Assembly (NCBI GenBank): GCA_037157565.1
Contig: JAZHRO010000039.1
Span: 45,012,001-45,076,000 of the forward strand
Length of the DNA: 64,000 nt
DNA from: Thalassia testudinum
Taxonomy: Eukaryota; Streptophyta; Magnoliopsida; Alismatales; Hydrocharitaceae
Direction of reading: 5' to 3'
The notes below the pieces were generated by a model. It searched no databases and had not been told where the DNA came from. It worked only from the letters and a program-made list of their open reading frames with translations. The position numbers and the translations under genes are program-made. Positions 1-11,016 of the stretch are shown piece after piece. Positions within the stretch are counted from its first letter, which is position 1, and each line of letters starts with the position of its first letter.

Positions 1-898
1 TTTATGCATGTTCTTAAGCGTAGGATTGCATTTCATGATATAAATATTGCATAACATGCACCATCTTGCATTTAGAGTAGTTTGAATAAAATGGAGGTTA
101 ATTGTCTCCTTTTATGTGCTTGAACAGGGCAAACATTTTGTCGGGACCTCGGATCAAAGATCCAACCGTATGGATGTGATCAAGGCGACGATTGGAGTTC
201 AACGACTCCAAGATCGCCCTAATCAGGCATCCGTAGCAGCAGATAGTGATCAGGGAACCCTAGAAGATCAAGGATCAGGATGGTGAAAATCCGCACTTCA
301 GATGACAAATCCGACCGCACGGATGAATTCGGATCGACGATCGCAGCCCAACGATACAAAAATCGAGTCAATCCGACATCCGTGGTACCATCTAAAACTT
401 CCAGAAGATGGACGGCCAAGATAGCGCCACGTGGCGCCATCTCAGTTGCCCAAATGAACGCTTCATCTTGTGAAGGCCCCGCGCCCGATCGCTGTCCGCC
501 GTTGGATCTTAATCCAACGGTTGTAGGCGCTCGCATTTAAAAACGTCCGCTCGACCATCCGCGCCCCATAGTGCAGTCGTCGAGCGCGCTATCGCGAGCA
601 CGGGGCGCGGGTTCGAGCCTTGGAGAGGGGCTGGAAGGTGCGGCGATTGGGCGCGGGTGGAGCGTCTGATGGAGATCGGACGGCGGCGCGCACCCGATAG
701 CGTCGACGCGCGATTGGACGCGCAATCGGACGCGCAATCAGACGTGCGGGCGGCCGTGCAACGAGCGGGCGCGGACGCATCTTAAGCCGTCCGATCTCGC
801 GATCGGACGGCTGAAAAGCGGCAAATGTGCGTTGCCTTTGAGCATGCGAGTAAGCGAGGAGGCCCGCGCGAGCCAGTTATGACGCCCATGTTGAGGGC

Positions 899-926
899 TT
901 TAGTGACGGATTTATCCGTCACTAAA
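899..926. repeat. perfect 13-bp inverted repeat, CACTA-like motif
   Basis: Arms TTTAGTGACGGAT (899-911) and ATCCGTCACTAAA (914-926) are separated by two bases. TTTAGTGACGG repeats resemble subterminal motifs of plant CACTA (En/Spm) transposons. No CACTA terminus or transposase is visible, so it may be a remnant or a chance hairpin. Confidence 0.45.
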
Positions 927-984
927 GATCCCTCTTTTATTATTTTGAAGTTGTAATGTTCATTTTGCCCTCACTCCTTGCAAC

Positions 985-992
985 TATAAAAG
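985..992 (+). promoter_or_regulatory. TATA box of LTR
   Basis: CTATAAAAGGAGACC occurs in a GC-richer upstream context, about 650 bp before the inferred LTR end. That is a plausible U3/R position for retroelement transcription. Confidence 0.4.
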
Positions 993-1639
993 GAGACCCC
1001 CTTCATACGAAATTCTCATCTCTTGTTTCTCCTCTCTACCCCTCCAAAGCTTAAAAGAAGCTTATCCCACATTCGGGATGCTTCTTGCGAGATAACGTCC
1101 AATTTTCGGTCCCCTTCGGAAGTGGATCCCGCGACGATGACGGCGTGCTGCTCCGTTCCTGTTCTTCTGCTTCGTCCTCTTTCGTCCAGCTTCGTTCTCC
1201 TTCATCCAGGCGTCGTCCTGTCCAGCTCGTCCTCGAAGCAATCGTCGAGGAGGATAACTTCTCTCCCATTCTTATTTACAGTTTTTCTAGTGTAGAATTT
1301 TCCTGCTTTATAGTGTAATTGATTTTCCGCTTTCTAGTGTAACTTTTGTCTAGTTTGATTATATAAACAATTGAAATATTGAATGCAAGTTCTCTTTCTC
1401 TCTCTCTTTCTTTCTTTTAGTTTAATAGTTCAATTGTAATTATATCGCCTTGCTTATCAAAAATCCTAAAAAAAATATAATTGCGAATATAGATCAACGT
1501 AGCCTCCCTGTGTTCGACCCGGAATTCTTTTCGGTATAAATTTTTATTTGTTGAACACGAATTCTTCGCTTTCGAACTACAACGACAGGTTTTCGAAAAC
1601 CAAATACGTAAGCGTAGCGATTCGCAAATACGTTCAACA

Positions 1640-3708
1640 AGGGGGTGGAGGCTATTGAAGATTACAGACTTACTATTTATCTCATAGTGGCAAAGGTCCT
1701 TGCAATAGACTAAGGAGAGTATTAGGGGACATTGTTCATCCTATGTAGACAACCTTTGTTCCAGGAAGAAATATATTGGATGGATATGTGATTGCTTTAG
1801 AGACTCTGTCCTACTAGAGAAGATTGAAGAAGGCCTTCCTTTGGAAGGTGAATTTTAGTAAAGCTTATGACTTTTTCCAATGGGTGTTTATTTGGGTGGC
1901 CTTGGCAAAAAGAGGCTTTCCAACTAGATGGCTAGAGTGGATGAAGGGTTGTATTACAACGTCTTTCTCCATGCTACTTAATGGAAACCCAACAGTTGGA
2001 TGGATTCATCCGAGGGGTGAGACAAGGTTGTCCATTGGCCACCATGCTCTTTGTTTTGGTGGTGGACACATTGGCTAGATGCGTGACTAGATGTTGCGAG
2101 AGAAACTTGTTCATGGGTTTCTCGGCAGGGAATGAAGTGCAAATATTGGTCCTTCAATATGAAGACTACAATTTATTTTTTGTAGGGGGATCTGAAGATG
2201 GAGCGAGAAGCATTTGGATCCTACTAGAAATATTTGAGGAAGCATTGGGGTTGATTAATTTTTCTAAATCCATGTTTATCCTCTTCCACACGACTACCCT
2301 AGAGGCGAGCTCTTGTAGTCTGACATTGCATACGATAGAGGGTTCCCTACTGATTACATACTTAGGTTTACCGCTATTAGATAAGCGAATTCCATTATAG
2401 GAATGGCAGTCGTTGATTGGAAGACTAGAGAAAAGGTTGTCGAGTTGGGCCTCTAAAGTTCTTTCTAGGGGAGGAAGACTAGTGCTATTGAAGGCAGTTT
2501 TGGCTTCTATGCCTTCTTATTTTATGTCTGCCTTGAGAATGCCATAGAAGATTGAGAGGAGGATAAGTGGATTGATAAGAGACTTCTTCTGGACAAATTT
2601 TGGATCGAATGGGAAAGGGGCCAGGATGGTAGATTGGACGATGTGTGCAGGTTGATAAAAGGAGGTCTTGGCGTTAGGGACCTCAAGAAGATGAATGATA
2701 GCTTCTTGGTGAAGTGGATTGCTAGAATTCTTGAACGTAGACAAGATTTTTTGGGGATATTCATTGAGTCTTGTTATAGGACCCTAGGTGCTGGGAGTTG
2801 CTTGCCTCTCCTCAAAATGGAGCCTCTCAATTCATTAAGTCACTATTGTCGGTTATGCCAAAGGTACAAAACTTCCTCTCTCCTTATGTAGGGGTCGGTG
2901 ATGCTTTTATGTTTTGGTTGGATGATTGGATGAGATAAGGTAGATTGAGGGATCGGTTCCCAAGACTATTTGTGTTGGCTGCAAACAAGGAGGCGAGGAT
3001 GTTAGACTGTTGGGATGGAACTTGGAACCCCACGTTTGTGGGCAACTTGTCAAATCAGAGAACCCAACAGCTTCAATTGTTTTGGCAAGAGCTATAAGGC
3101 TACCAACCAGAAGGCAGGATGGTTTTGTGTGGGATGGTGGACATTTCACGGTCACGGAGGCATGTCAGAGGCTGGGCGATGGAGGATAAATAGCAAACCT
3201 AGATTTTATTAGGGATTATAGACAAATTTGGTCATCTCTTCTCCTTTGAAGGTAAAAATTCTTCCTTGGATGCTTAAGGAAGACTAATGACAAAAGTTTG
3301 AGGGCTAGATGGGTGGAGAACATGGATATGGCGTGCTCTTTGTGCCATGCGGAAAATGAGGATATTGAACACCTTTTCTTTGCGTGCCCATTCTCTATGC
3401 AAGTTTGGGAACACTTCCAACTAAATCAGATAATGCGCACTAGCAACAATGATTTTTGGGGATGGTTTAGATCTAGCAATCACAATGGAGTGTAGAACTC
3501 ATTTAGGCAAGAAAGAAGGCAAAAGCTTTGGCGATCCTTTGGGGTATTTGGCTTGGGAGGAATGCGACTATATTCAAAGGGTAGCACCCCTACCTTGAAA
3601 ATTTTATTTCTTTAATGAGCTATCATGTAATGTGATTGTTGATTTTTATTAATATATTTCCTAGGTGGTTTTCACTTGGATAAACACTCTTCTCCTTTTC
3701 AAAAAAAA
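1640..3708 (+). mobile_element. LINE (non-LTR retrotransposon) remnant: RT, zf-RVT
   Basis: Reverse transcriptase of a plant L1-type LINE, 5'-interrupted and broken by frameshifts and stops. In order: a start resembling the 'DYRPISL...LANRLRRVL' block (1640-1810), the FSKAYD block (1824-2078), RQGCPLA (about 2021-2041), a degenerate active-site block (QYEDYNLFF in place of FADD, near 2155), the 'WASKVLSRGGRLVLLKAVLASMPSYFM' region (2440-2530), and 'GGLGVRDLKKMNDSFLVKW' (2655-2720). The C-terminal zinc-binding domain is at 3298-3495, with CSLC and an HLFFAC motif. The element ends in eight A residues at 3701-3708. It is a dead copy. Confidence 0.85.
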
Positions 3709-3732
3709 TTTCAGAGAGGTTAAATTGTAGAT

Positions 3733-4026
3733 GGTGTTTAGATTAGTTCTAGAATAAGTAGTGGAATATGACGTAATATATGATTTGATGTGATTTAAGT
3801 AGAGAGTTGTAGTATATTTGTTTTATTTTTGATGTTGAGTTGCTTTTCATTATTGTTTTGTTGGAAAGTTGGGTAAATGGGATTAGATTTGATGGGTGAA
3901 TTAATATGTTGTGAGTAGAGATTTGAGATGACATTTTTCATAAAACCATACCTAACCCATTGCACTATTCATCTTAACCTTGCATGTCACCTAACCCACC
4001 ATCTTAAAACTCGTCCAAACACAGCC
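3733..4026. mobile_element. possible MITE with TGTTTRGA-type ends
   Basis: The left edge GGTGTTTAGATTAG resembles the reverse complement of the right edge (CCAAACACAGCC, 4015-4026). The interior is AT-rich and non-coding. The inverted repeat is imperfect and no target duplication was found, so this is tentative. Confidence 0.3.
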
Positions 4027-4440
4027 GTAAGTGTCAAGGCTGACTGCATCACTGAAAAAGAGTATCATTTTTATTGCTATGATCTGATTGGAAAGAAGTA
4101 GCTAGTGTGATTTTACCTTCTTTCTGAAGACCCGTCATTTTCAGATTGAAGGAAAGTACCATTGAGTTAGATTTATGTCCTTTGGCTGTCTATCAACAAC
4201 ATGGGCACCATTTTTCTTTTGTCTCAATACCATTTATGCAAGTTAGTATCCTTGATGACAACCCATCTGACACCCACCATCATTTGATTTTGCTCTAGAT
4301 CTCCTGTAGCCCAGCTGGAGGCTGATTTACCCACAGCCCTGAGTAACAATAAGAACTTATACTCTTCAACTTTTGTCTCATTACGATACAATTGATGTAC
4401 CAAGTCCCTACCTGAGACAATTTTCTATAGATTTAGCCAA
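4027..4440. other. no recognisable feature
   Basis: AT-rich non-coding DNA. No long reading frame, known repeat or RNA gene is recognised. It may be intron DNA of DPE1. Confidence 0.4.
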
Positions 4441-4635
4441 CACAATTATTCCATGGAGCTACCTTAAGGCTATGGAAGATTCACGGTGGAAGAAAGCTAT
4501 GGACAACTAGATGGATGCACTTATTTCTCATGGAACATTGTTGTTGTGGTTGATTATAGATGGGTATATATAAAATACCATTCGGATGGGACAATTGAGA
4601 GGTTCATGACCTAGTTAGTGCTCAAAGAATATTCT
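4441..4635 (+). mobile_element. Copia reverse-transcriptase fragment
   Basis: Translation gives the start of a Copia RT: 'SYLKAMEDSRWKKAMDN', then a VDYRWVY-like stretch and 'YHSDGTIERF', with stops. This matches the conserved 'W..AM..E...L..N.TW.LV..P' to 'KW.YK.K...DG.I.R.K' segment. It is probably the same old plus-strand Copia whose RNase H lies at 6061-8150. Confidence 0.6.
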
Positions 4636-4639
4636 TTTT

Positions 4640-4980
4640 GAAAAATGGGGGGGTTAACAATAACATTGTTAATCCCTAGAATTGCATTAGTAAAGAAAAG
4701 AATCTAAGTACACTGGAGGTTACATAAATGGCTGAATTTATGAACCCCATCCATTAAGGTTCTCTCCCTCCTAAAAACAAAGCCCTTATGCTCTAACCAA
4801 ATTCTTCAAATCAATATAAAAGCTTTCCTTATAGTATTGGCATTCGCAAGGGCAGAATGGATGTCGGTCCAAAATTCAAACTGAGTGAAAGAGCAAGTGA
4901 AAAATCCCCCCTTCTTTATGTTTTCTTTATGTTTTCTTTCTATCATGCTTCCACGACCTCCTTTTCAAGAATAAGATAAG
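4640..4980 (-). mobile_element. probable LINE 3' end
   Basis: Read on the minus strand, an IWTDIHSALANANTIRKAF-like C-terminal stretch leads to a short T-rich end on the plus strand (4640-4650). This resembles the 3' ends of plant LINEs. It would have inserted into the Copia copy, but most of the element is missing. Confidence 0.35.
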
Positions 4981-5879
4981 GTTAAGGATATGGACCATCA
5001 AGTCCAAGCTGGAGACTCTCCAAGAGCTGACAATGGATTCAAGCTAATATGAAATAACCTAGAGATCTTGGAGTGCAAGACCTAGGGGTACGATCATGAT
5101 CGTTGCAAGCACAACAAGACTAGAGAGGGCTTGGTCTTATGGTGCTTTTGTGAAGGTGGAGTTCACTACAACGACAATTGCTATGATATGTTCGATTATG
5201 TTCTCTTGCTTGCTTTTTTTGATTGTTGAGGATCCGTAGGACGACCCTCCTCCCTCACCTCCCTCCCCTTCCACCCTTTCCACCCCCTCCACCCTTGGCC
5301 CCATCGCATCCTCCACCTCCTACCTTAAGCGACCTGTTTAATCGGATTCAATTGGATCTCAACCAAGCAACCTAATTAAAGGTTGTCTTCAACCTCCATC
5401 TCCTCCCCTACAATTGCTCTGATTGAAACAAAGCACTAACTCCGACTCCACTACAAGATCTCTGGTTGCCCCAAGCGACCATTGAGACTACAATAACAAC
5501 GCTCTTGACTCACATTACCCCATCCTAGTGGTTAGTCACCCAATTAACTCACTCAAAGCGGAGATTTTAACTTGCCAATCAATGGCTCTAGTTGATTTCT
5601 TGGTTCATCGGTGCTAAAGTGTTGTGGCTGCATTGAGGATGCTGCCAATAGTCGATGCTGTTCCTCCCTCATTTATTTGCATCCAAGTAGGTGAGGGAGA
5701 GGTTGTTTCTACATGGACATGGGGAGGGGGAGGTCGTCAAAGGTGTGGATGGGAAAGGAGGTTGACAGAGGAGGGGAGGGGGAGGTGGCGACAGAGGAAG
5801 GAGGAGGAGAGGGGAAGAAAGGGAAAGGAGGTGGAGGAGAGGGTTGATGGGAAGAGAGCGAATAAATGGGCATAAGTAT
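4981..5879. other. non-coding, CT-rich and GA-rich arms
   Basis: A CT-rich tract at about 5245-5320 and a GA-rich tract at about 5690-5860 are roughly complementary. The 83-residue frame at 5624-5875 is low-complexity translation of the GA tract. Similar CT/GA interiors occur in the Mutator-like elements at 8904-9441 and 53767-55712, so this may be the inside of a decayed relative. Confidence 0.35.
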
Positions 5880-5904
5880 AAAAAATACATTATTTTTTAC
5901 TCCA

Positions 5905-6055
5905 TGTTTTTATTAGGGCCATACGAACTAGGAAACTAATGTTTCAAGAGTCTATATGTAAATATGAAAGATACATACATAAATATGGGTTATACAAGGG
6001 TATTCACATCTTTGTGAAAGGTTCTAGGGGCATATATGTAAAATCCCCTTAACAA
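5905..6055 (-). repeat. one-sided Mutator-like terminal repeat
   Basis: The reverse complement begins GGGGATTTTACATATATGCC and continues with spaced 'TATTTACAT' blocks. This is the pattern of the terminal repeats at 8904-9441, but no matching left terminus was found. Confidence 0.35.
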
Positions 6056-6060
6056 TAATG

Positions 6061-6324
6061 GACATCTAAATTTATATAGCTATTTTGCTGTAAATTATGG
6101 TAGCTCACCAAATGATGGGTGATTAACCATTGATAATGGCACCTTCTTTGGTGGAAACGTTGTATCCTGGCAAAATAAGTAGTAGATGGTAGCTTAGTTT
6201 AGTGCAGCTGCAAGGGCGAAATATAAAGCCATGGCACATGCAGCCTACGAAATTACATGGATGGTATCTTTTTTGGTTGATCTTGGAGTAGGTGCAAAAT
6301 TGATAATGCCACCTTCTTTGATGG
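6061..6324 (+). pseudogene. Copia RNase H fragment, start of tandem duplication
   Basis: Reads as Copia RNase H: 'GSPNDG...TFFGGNVVSWQNK', then 'FSAAARAKYKAMAHAAYEITWMVSFLVDLGVG', with stops. A second copy starts at 6300 with a period of 170 bp: TTGATAATG at 6130 recurs at 6300. The second copy is split after base 6324 by the LTR element at 6325-7879 and continues at 7880. Confidence 0.75.
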
Positions 6325-7879
6325 TGTCAGGAAATAAATTAGGATTCAATTAGTTAAGAAATTGGTTGTCTTTCTTGTTTTAGTTTGTATTATCTTTAGT
6401 AACTTAGTCATACTTCCTTATTGTACCAAACCCTCTCTCTATATAAAGAGGGGTATAGCTTACTTATTTCAATTAGAAAATTGCTTCCCTCATTCTTAAC
6501 ATAGTATCAGAGTCACCGATCTCTATGGCTTAGGGTTAGGAGAGAAGAAACCCTAGAGAGGGAAGGGGGGTCTTTGGTGACGTTGTTGGCCTTCGGCGAG
6601 CCACTGGGGAGGCCCCTCCTCTCCATGTCAATTTCCTTCTCTCTTCTCTCCCACTAATCTCCTCTCCTTTTCTCAACATTGGAACCCACCAACAGCAGTT
6701 GTGACGACAACCGAAGATCATCACCACCGCCACCAACCACTACTTTGACCATTGTCAGCCTCTGCATCATCATGTAGATGGGATGCACTCTAATGCACTT
6801 AAATCATTTTGACTAGCTCTTGAGCTGTAAGAGCAATGGAAGCGAGGTGACCTTATGCACACCCAAAGAAACCAAGCACGGTATGCTGGCTTGCGGGGTG
6901 TAGGAGCAATGACACCCTTATGACCTTATACACACTTAAGAAGACCAAGCCTCATCATCTTCAGACTCTTGTATGTGGGAGTAGTAGCACCCGAGTTGTA
7001 ATTGTGATTTCTCACATACCCAACGCCTTGTGCAAGACGTACAAGTAGCCACTTAACTAGTAGTTGTGGATGCAGATGCCAATTACTTCATCATCTACAA
7101 TTGATCTTTAACTCTCGTCTACCACTGTTTCTCCTTTGACTACCTGGATTAGGGGGGAACCCCTTGTTTGTTGTGACTCCTTCAAGTTGGACGTTGCATG
7201 CTCCAACTTAAGGGAGAGTGTTAGGAAATAAATTAGGATTCAATTAGTTAAGAATTTGGTTGTCTTTTTTATTTTAGTCCATGTTATTTTTAATAACTTG
7301 TTATATTTCATTATTGTACCAAACCCTCTCTCTATATAAACGAGGTGGTAAATATGAAAATGCCACCACTCTTTCAATGGCATAACTATAAATGTAGTGA
7401 ATTGAATGACATTTAAGTAATTTCAAAAGATTTTAGTAACATTTACATAAGAATGCTAAATAATTTTGGTTGTTTCCTTGCACGTCGATGACTTCTCAAG
7501 GAGACCACAATGCAAGCCGATAGGGTTAATTAGAATGGACATTGCATTACACATGCATACCTTTGAATCTTGAAAAGTCATTATGCCCAAGACATTAGCA
7601 TAATTTTTCTGAAAGTATTTCCGGTCTATATTTTTCTTACTTAACTTTCAATTTAGCCTAATGGGCTAATAACCTTGGGAGTAGATCGTTGGACGGATTG
7701 GTGCTTGGGGTGGAGTATCAGTTAAGGAGAGAGGTAGGGAGATAGGACATGGGTGGGGGGTGGAGAGAGAGATGAGGTGCTGACAGGTGGCACCCAATAC
7801 CCTCTTTTAGTATATTAGTAACAGATAGGGGTATGGCTTACTTATTTTAATAAGAAAATTCCTCCCCTCATTCTTAACA
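6325..7879 (+). mobile_element. small non-autonomous LTR retrotransposon (TRIM-like 1)
   Basis: 5' LTR 6325-6501 begins TGTCAGGAAATAAATTAGG and ends TTCTTAACA. A tRNA-iMet-type primer site TAGTATCAGAG follows at 6502-6512. The 717-bp interior has no gag or pol. The polypurine tract AACTTAAGGGAGAG (7205-7218) directly precedes the 3' LTR, which starts at 7219 with TGTTAGG and ends at 7879. Flanks GATGG (6320-6324) and TATGG (7880-7884) are a near-perfect 5-bp target duplication. The 3' LTR carries an insertion at 7346-7825. Confidence 0.85.
7346..7825. mobile_element. insertion within TRIM-like 1 3' LTR, Mutator-like arm
   Basis: The LTR is continuous if this stretch is removed: CTATATAAACGAGG before, ATAGGGGTATGG after. 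Bases 7346-7450 closely match the right terminal repeat of the Mutator-like element at 53767-55712, including AATGACATTTAAGTAATTTC. The rest is not recognised, and the second terminus is unclear. Confidence 0.55.
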
Positions 7880-8150
7880 TATGGAAACCTTGTCTCTTGG
7901 CAAAACAAGAAGTAGTGGATAGTAGCTTAGTTTAGTGCAGTTGCAGGGGCTGAATATAGAGCCATGGCACATGCAGCCTACAAGATTACATGGATAGTAT
8001 CTTTTTTGGTTGATCTTGGAGTAGGTGTGAAATTGTTTATTCCCATATTTATTGATAATCATTCCATTAGTTATATTGCCTCCAATCCAATGAATAACTA
8101 ACAATGCATAGTTGATTGTCATGTTATTCATAATGTCACGACATAAAGGA
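7880..8150 (+). pseudogene. Copia RNase H fragment, second duplicate copy
   Basis: Continues the second tandem copy: 'GNLVSWQNKK', 'FSAVAGAEYRAMAHAAYK', then 'FIDNHSISYIASNPMNN' and 'IVDCHVIHNV', the RNase H C-terminal portion. Stops interrupt it. With the TRIM-like element and its target duplication removed, it aligns with 6151-6299 at the same 170-bp period. Confidence 0.75.
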
Positions 8151-8903
8151 AAATTACTACACCATCATTTCAAAGCTTCAAGGCATTACCATGTAAGCAT
8201 CATATATTTCTTTGCAACATCTTAGTCGTGATGAACATCTTAGGCATTATATATTTCTTTACCATTCTATGGTGTTTCTTTCGGGATGGGAGATGCTGGA
8301 TGGAAAATGTACGAGGGAGATTTCTTTTTTGTCTTAGTTTTGCCTCTGAAATCTGTAAGTCCGTTCCCTTTGCACTAATACAATTCTCTGTATGATCACC
8401 AACCTTCGGCAATCATCCTTTTTCCCTTTTTTCAAAAAAATGATGTACATCCATGTTCCGACTTGAAGATTATAGCGTTATATTATTTGTTATGACTTTT
8501 CATGTTTCCTTTACTTTTGTTGCCACACAAAGGATGAGTTGGATGTGACAACCTTGAATTGCAATTCCTTTTGTTATTCTTTGCTGCCCTTTATAATATA
8601 GTATTGTGTTTCTTTCCATGACAAATGTGAATGGAAGTAACGAATCCATCTGACCTAATTGGGAAAAGACTTGGTTTTGGTTTCATTTCTAGTATTAACA
8701 ATATGTAATACAGTACAATTAAAGCTTCAAAGGGAATTATCTGTGTTATTGATTTTTTTTTTTAGCTTACTAAGGTTTTGATTGTGGCCCTTGCTGTAGC
8801 TTTTATGGTGAAATGAGCACTACAGCCAGTCGTCTCATGTAGTATCTCTTTAAGTTGAAATGAGCTCTAGATTCGTAATAGAAAAGAAGGGATCTTTCTC
8901 AGA
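8151..8903. other. no recognisable feature
   Basis: AT-rich non-coding DNA with homopolymer T and A runs. No gene, RNA or repeat is recognised. Confidence 0.4.
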
Positions 8904-9441
8904 GGGATATTTACATGGGCATCCTTGAAATCATTTCCAATGACACACATACCCCCTATTTTCTTACTATTTACATTGACACCACTAGAAGACTTGTCCC
9001 GTTTACATTAATAGCTGTCTCTTTGGGCATTTTATCAAATATAATGGAAATTGGACTTAAAGACAAAGGATTTTTACATTCAAGCTCATGTGCCTTCAAC
9101 TTCTACTTGTCGAGACTCTCAAATGGCTCCAGTCGAGCCTACGAAGTGTTAGACTCACTTAGAGATTTCTGGTGAAGGTGAAATAAAAAGAGATTATTGG
9201 GATAGGAGGAATAGAAAGAAGGTGGGAAATGGAGGGAAAGGAGGGGGAAGGGAAAAATCAATTCATGGGATCTTAAATGCAAAAAAATAATTTACTTTTG
9301 AGCCTTTTTCCATCAGTTTTGGCAACGGAAGGTTATTGACGTAAATAGAACAATTTTGTTAGGAGTATCTGTGTAAATAGTCAGAAGTTAGTAGGCATAT
9401 ATTATTGCAAACAATTTCAAGGGAGCCCACGTAAAAATCCC
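8904..9441. mobile_element. Mutator-like MITE with ~110-bp terminal inverted repeats
   Basis: The left end GGGATATTTACATGGGCATC matches the reverse complement of the right end (GCCCACGTAAAAATCCC, 9425-9441). Similarity continues inward for about 110 bp on each side. The interior is GA-rich (about 9180-9255) and has no transposase. No clear 9-bp target duplication was found, so the family is assigned by the terminal sequence. Confidence 0.65.
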
Positions 9442-10109
9442 TAAAACAAATTGCCTCTCGTACTGAAGTGTGTTCTTTCCTTATCCTTTTTTCCCTTTTA
9501 AGGAAGAAAAGATCAGCATAATCCCAAGAGAGTATTAGCACTCTGCATTATCCACATATGGCCTTCTACCCATTAAAATCAGCTTGCAAAGATCGGTCCT
9601 GTTAAATTATTGCCCATTTTGCGGTGATCTTTTCATTTTTAGTTTCAGTTATCCTATCTGCCAAAGATGCTGTTTTTTTTTTTTGGGAAGATGCCATGTT
9701 TTTTGCAGCATTAACTATATTTTTGCACATCTAGGGTGGTCTTTAGACATTAGAGTAGCCATTGTCATCAATTGTTTATCAATCTCCATATCATTTTGCT
9801 GTCCTTCGTCATCATCATTTCCAGGCAGCTATGTCATCATGTATGATTAGGAGGAAATGGAAAGAAGGCATGTGTCTTCTCTGGAATATCTCATCGCTTG
9901 GGAAGGATGTGTGTTTACTAGAATCAAATAGTTATAACATTATACTCCCTCTATTGGAACTTAGAATTTCAAAATGCAACTGCAGACCCCTCTTTCTTTT
10001 GTTGGTTGGTGGAGGATGGTGGTTGGCCCCCTCTTGTGTCCCCCCTTTATCATGCCTGTGTGGATGAGCTGCTACAATTACACAACTACTTGGGGCATTG
10101 AAATCTACG
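9442..10109. other. no recognisable feature
   Basis: Non-coding. Short overlapping frames at 9584-10159 have no recognisable domain. No upstream DPE1 exon is found here. Confidence 0.4.
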
Positions 10110-10760
10110 GCCAGATGAGGGAGACAGATGAAATTGGGAGAATGGAAATTTACAGTTAAAGTAGCCTATAAAGTTTTATGTGGTGTATTGACAGATCAAG
10201 ATAACGATTTTCTGAAAGATCAAGGCACCTATGAAGATCCACTTTTTTGCTTGGAAGATGAGGACGTGGATTATCAACAAGGTGTGACACCAAAGATGGG
10301 ATCCGAATTCAGATTACACTTGAACCTTTGTGGAGATGGAGATAAGATTTGGATAATTTATTTTTCACTTGCCATTTTGCTTGGAGGACTTGGAATGAAA
10401 TGGGGCTCTCTGGATAGATTCCTTGTCTTTGAATTCTTTCTATAACTCCTTTCAAAGAGGTTCTTCTTCCCCTGGTGTGCATCAAGAACCTTTTCAGAAA
10501 AAAAAGAAAAGCACTGATCGAAGAAAGAAAAGACTGGGCCTTTGTCAGTGCTTTGGTCCTTATGGCTGGAAAGGAAAGGGATCGTCTTTGCGTCCAACAG
10601 GTGTTATGTAGAGAATGTTTTGACCCAGGCAAAATGAACAGGGTGGAGCTTGATTTATGTACTACCTTTTTTTTTGGTAACCCTTTTCTTATTAATTTAG
10701 TGGAGGGTCACTAACCTCAAGTGGCCATTCCTTCCCTCTCAAAATAATAATAATGATGAT
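10110..10760 (+). mobile_element. LINE 3' end with zf-RVT
   Basis: In changing frames this reads 'FTVKVAYKVL', 'KIHFFAWKMRTWIINKV', 'CGDGD' and 'DLDNLFFTCHFAWRTWNEMG' (10345-10407), the C-terminal zinc-binding domain of plant LINEs. An AATAATAATGATGATG tail (about 10743-10763) follows. Frameshifts show it is dead. It lies just upstream of a DPE1 exon. Confidence 0.75.
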
Positions 10761-10879
10761 GCAGGTGTAGACCTCGTTCAATATGGCTAGATGTATATAT
10801 TTACTTGAGAAAAATCCTTATCAACTATATGGTTTGGAATAACACTAGATAAATGCTAATTACTTTTTACCTTCTAAAG

Positions 10880-11016
10880 GTTGGCTGGAAGATGCAGCTC
10901 TTTTTGCTGTTATAGACAGCACCTTAAATGCTTATTCATGGACCGATTGGCCAGAACCATTGAAAAATCGCCACCTTGGTGCTTTGGAACGTATATATGA
11001 AAGCCACAAGGATTTT
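10880..11016 (+). CDS. DPE1: DPE1 exon A
   Basis: Encodes [20 protein letters not shown] through [17 protein letters not shown]. It starts at codon position 2 after CTAAAG and ends in phase 0 before GTAAGT. The next intron is only 95 bp. Confidence 0.92.

Larger units (their letters stand above)
1..1639 (+). mobile_element. 3' part of a long LTR (probably Ty3/Gypsy)
   Basis: A TATA-like box (985-992) is followed by a leader without long reading frames. Near 1508-1525 is a CCCTGTGTTCGACCCGG stretch of the kind seen near the 3' end of many plant Gypsy LTRs. The stretch ends in CAACA at 1635-1639, and LINE reverse-transcriptase sequence starts at the next base. I infer that an LTR, either solo or the 3' LTR of an element lying mostly outside the window, was inserted into the LINE. 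The two overlapping small frames at 219-540 on opposite strands are not convincing genes. The left end and the family cannot be fixed from here. Confidence 0.5.

Noticed and set aside
219..540. Two overlapping frames of about 100 codons on opposite strands
   Set aside because: They lie in the GC-richer part of an LTR, have no recognisable domain and no splice or promoter context.
5624..5890. Overlapping 83- and 73-codon frames
   Set aside because: Translation of a GA/CT-rich tract; Arg/Glu/Gly or Pro/Ser/Leu low complexity only.
9584..10067. Short frames as missing upstream DPE1 exons
   Set aside because: No GH77 N-terminal blocks and no phase-compatible donor was found; a weak ILSAKDAV-like match near 9650 is not convincing.
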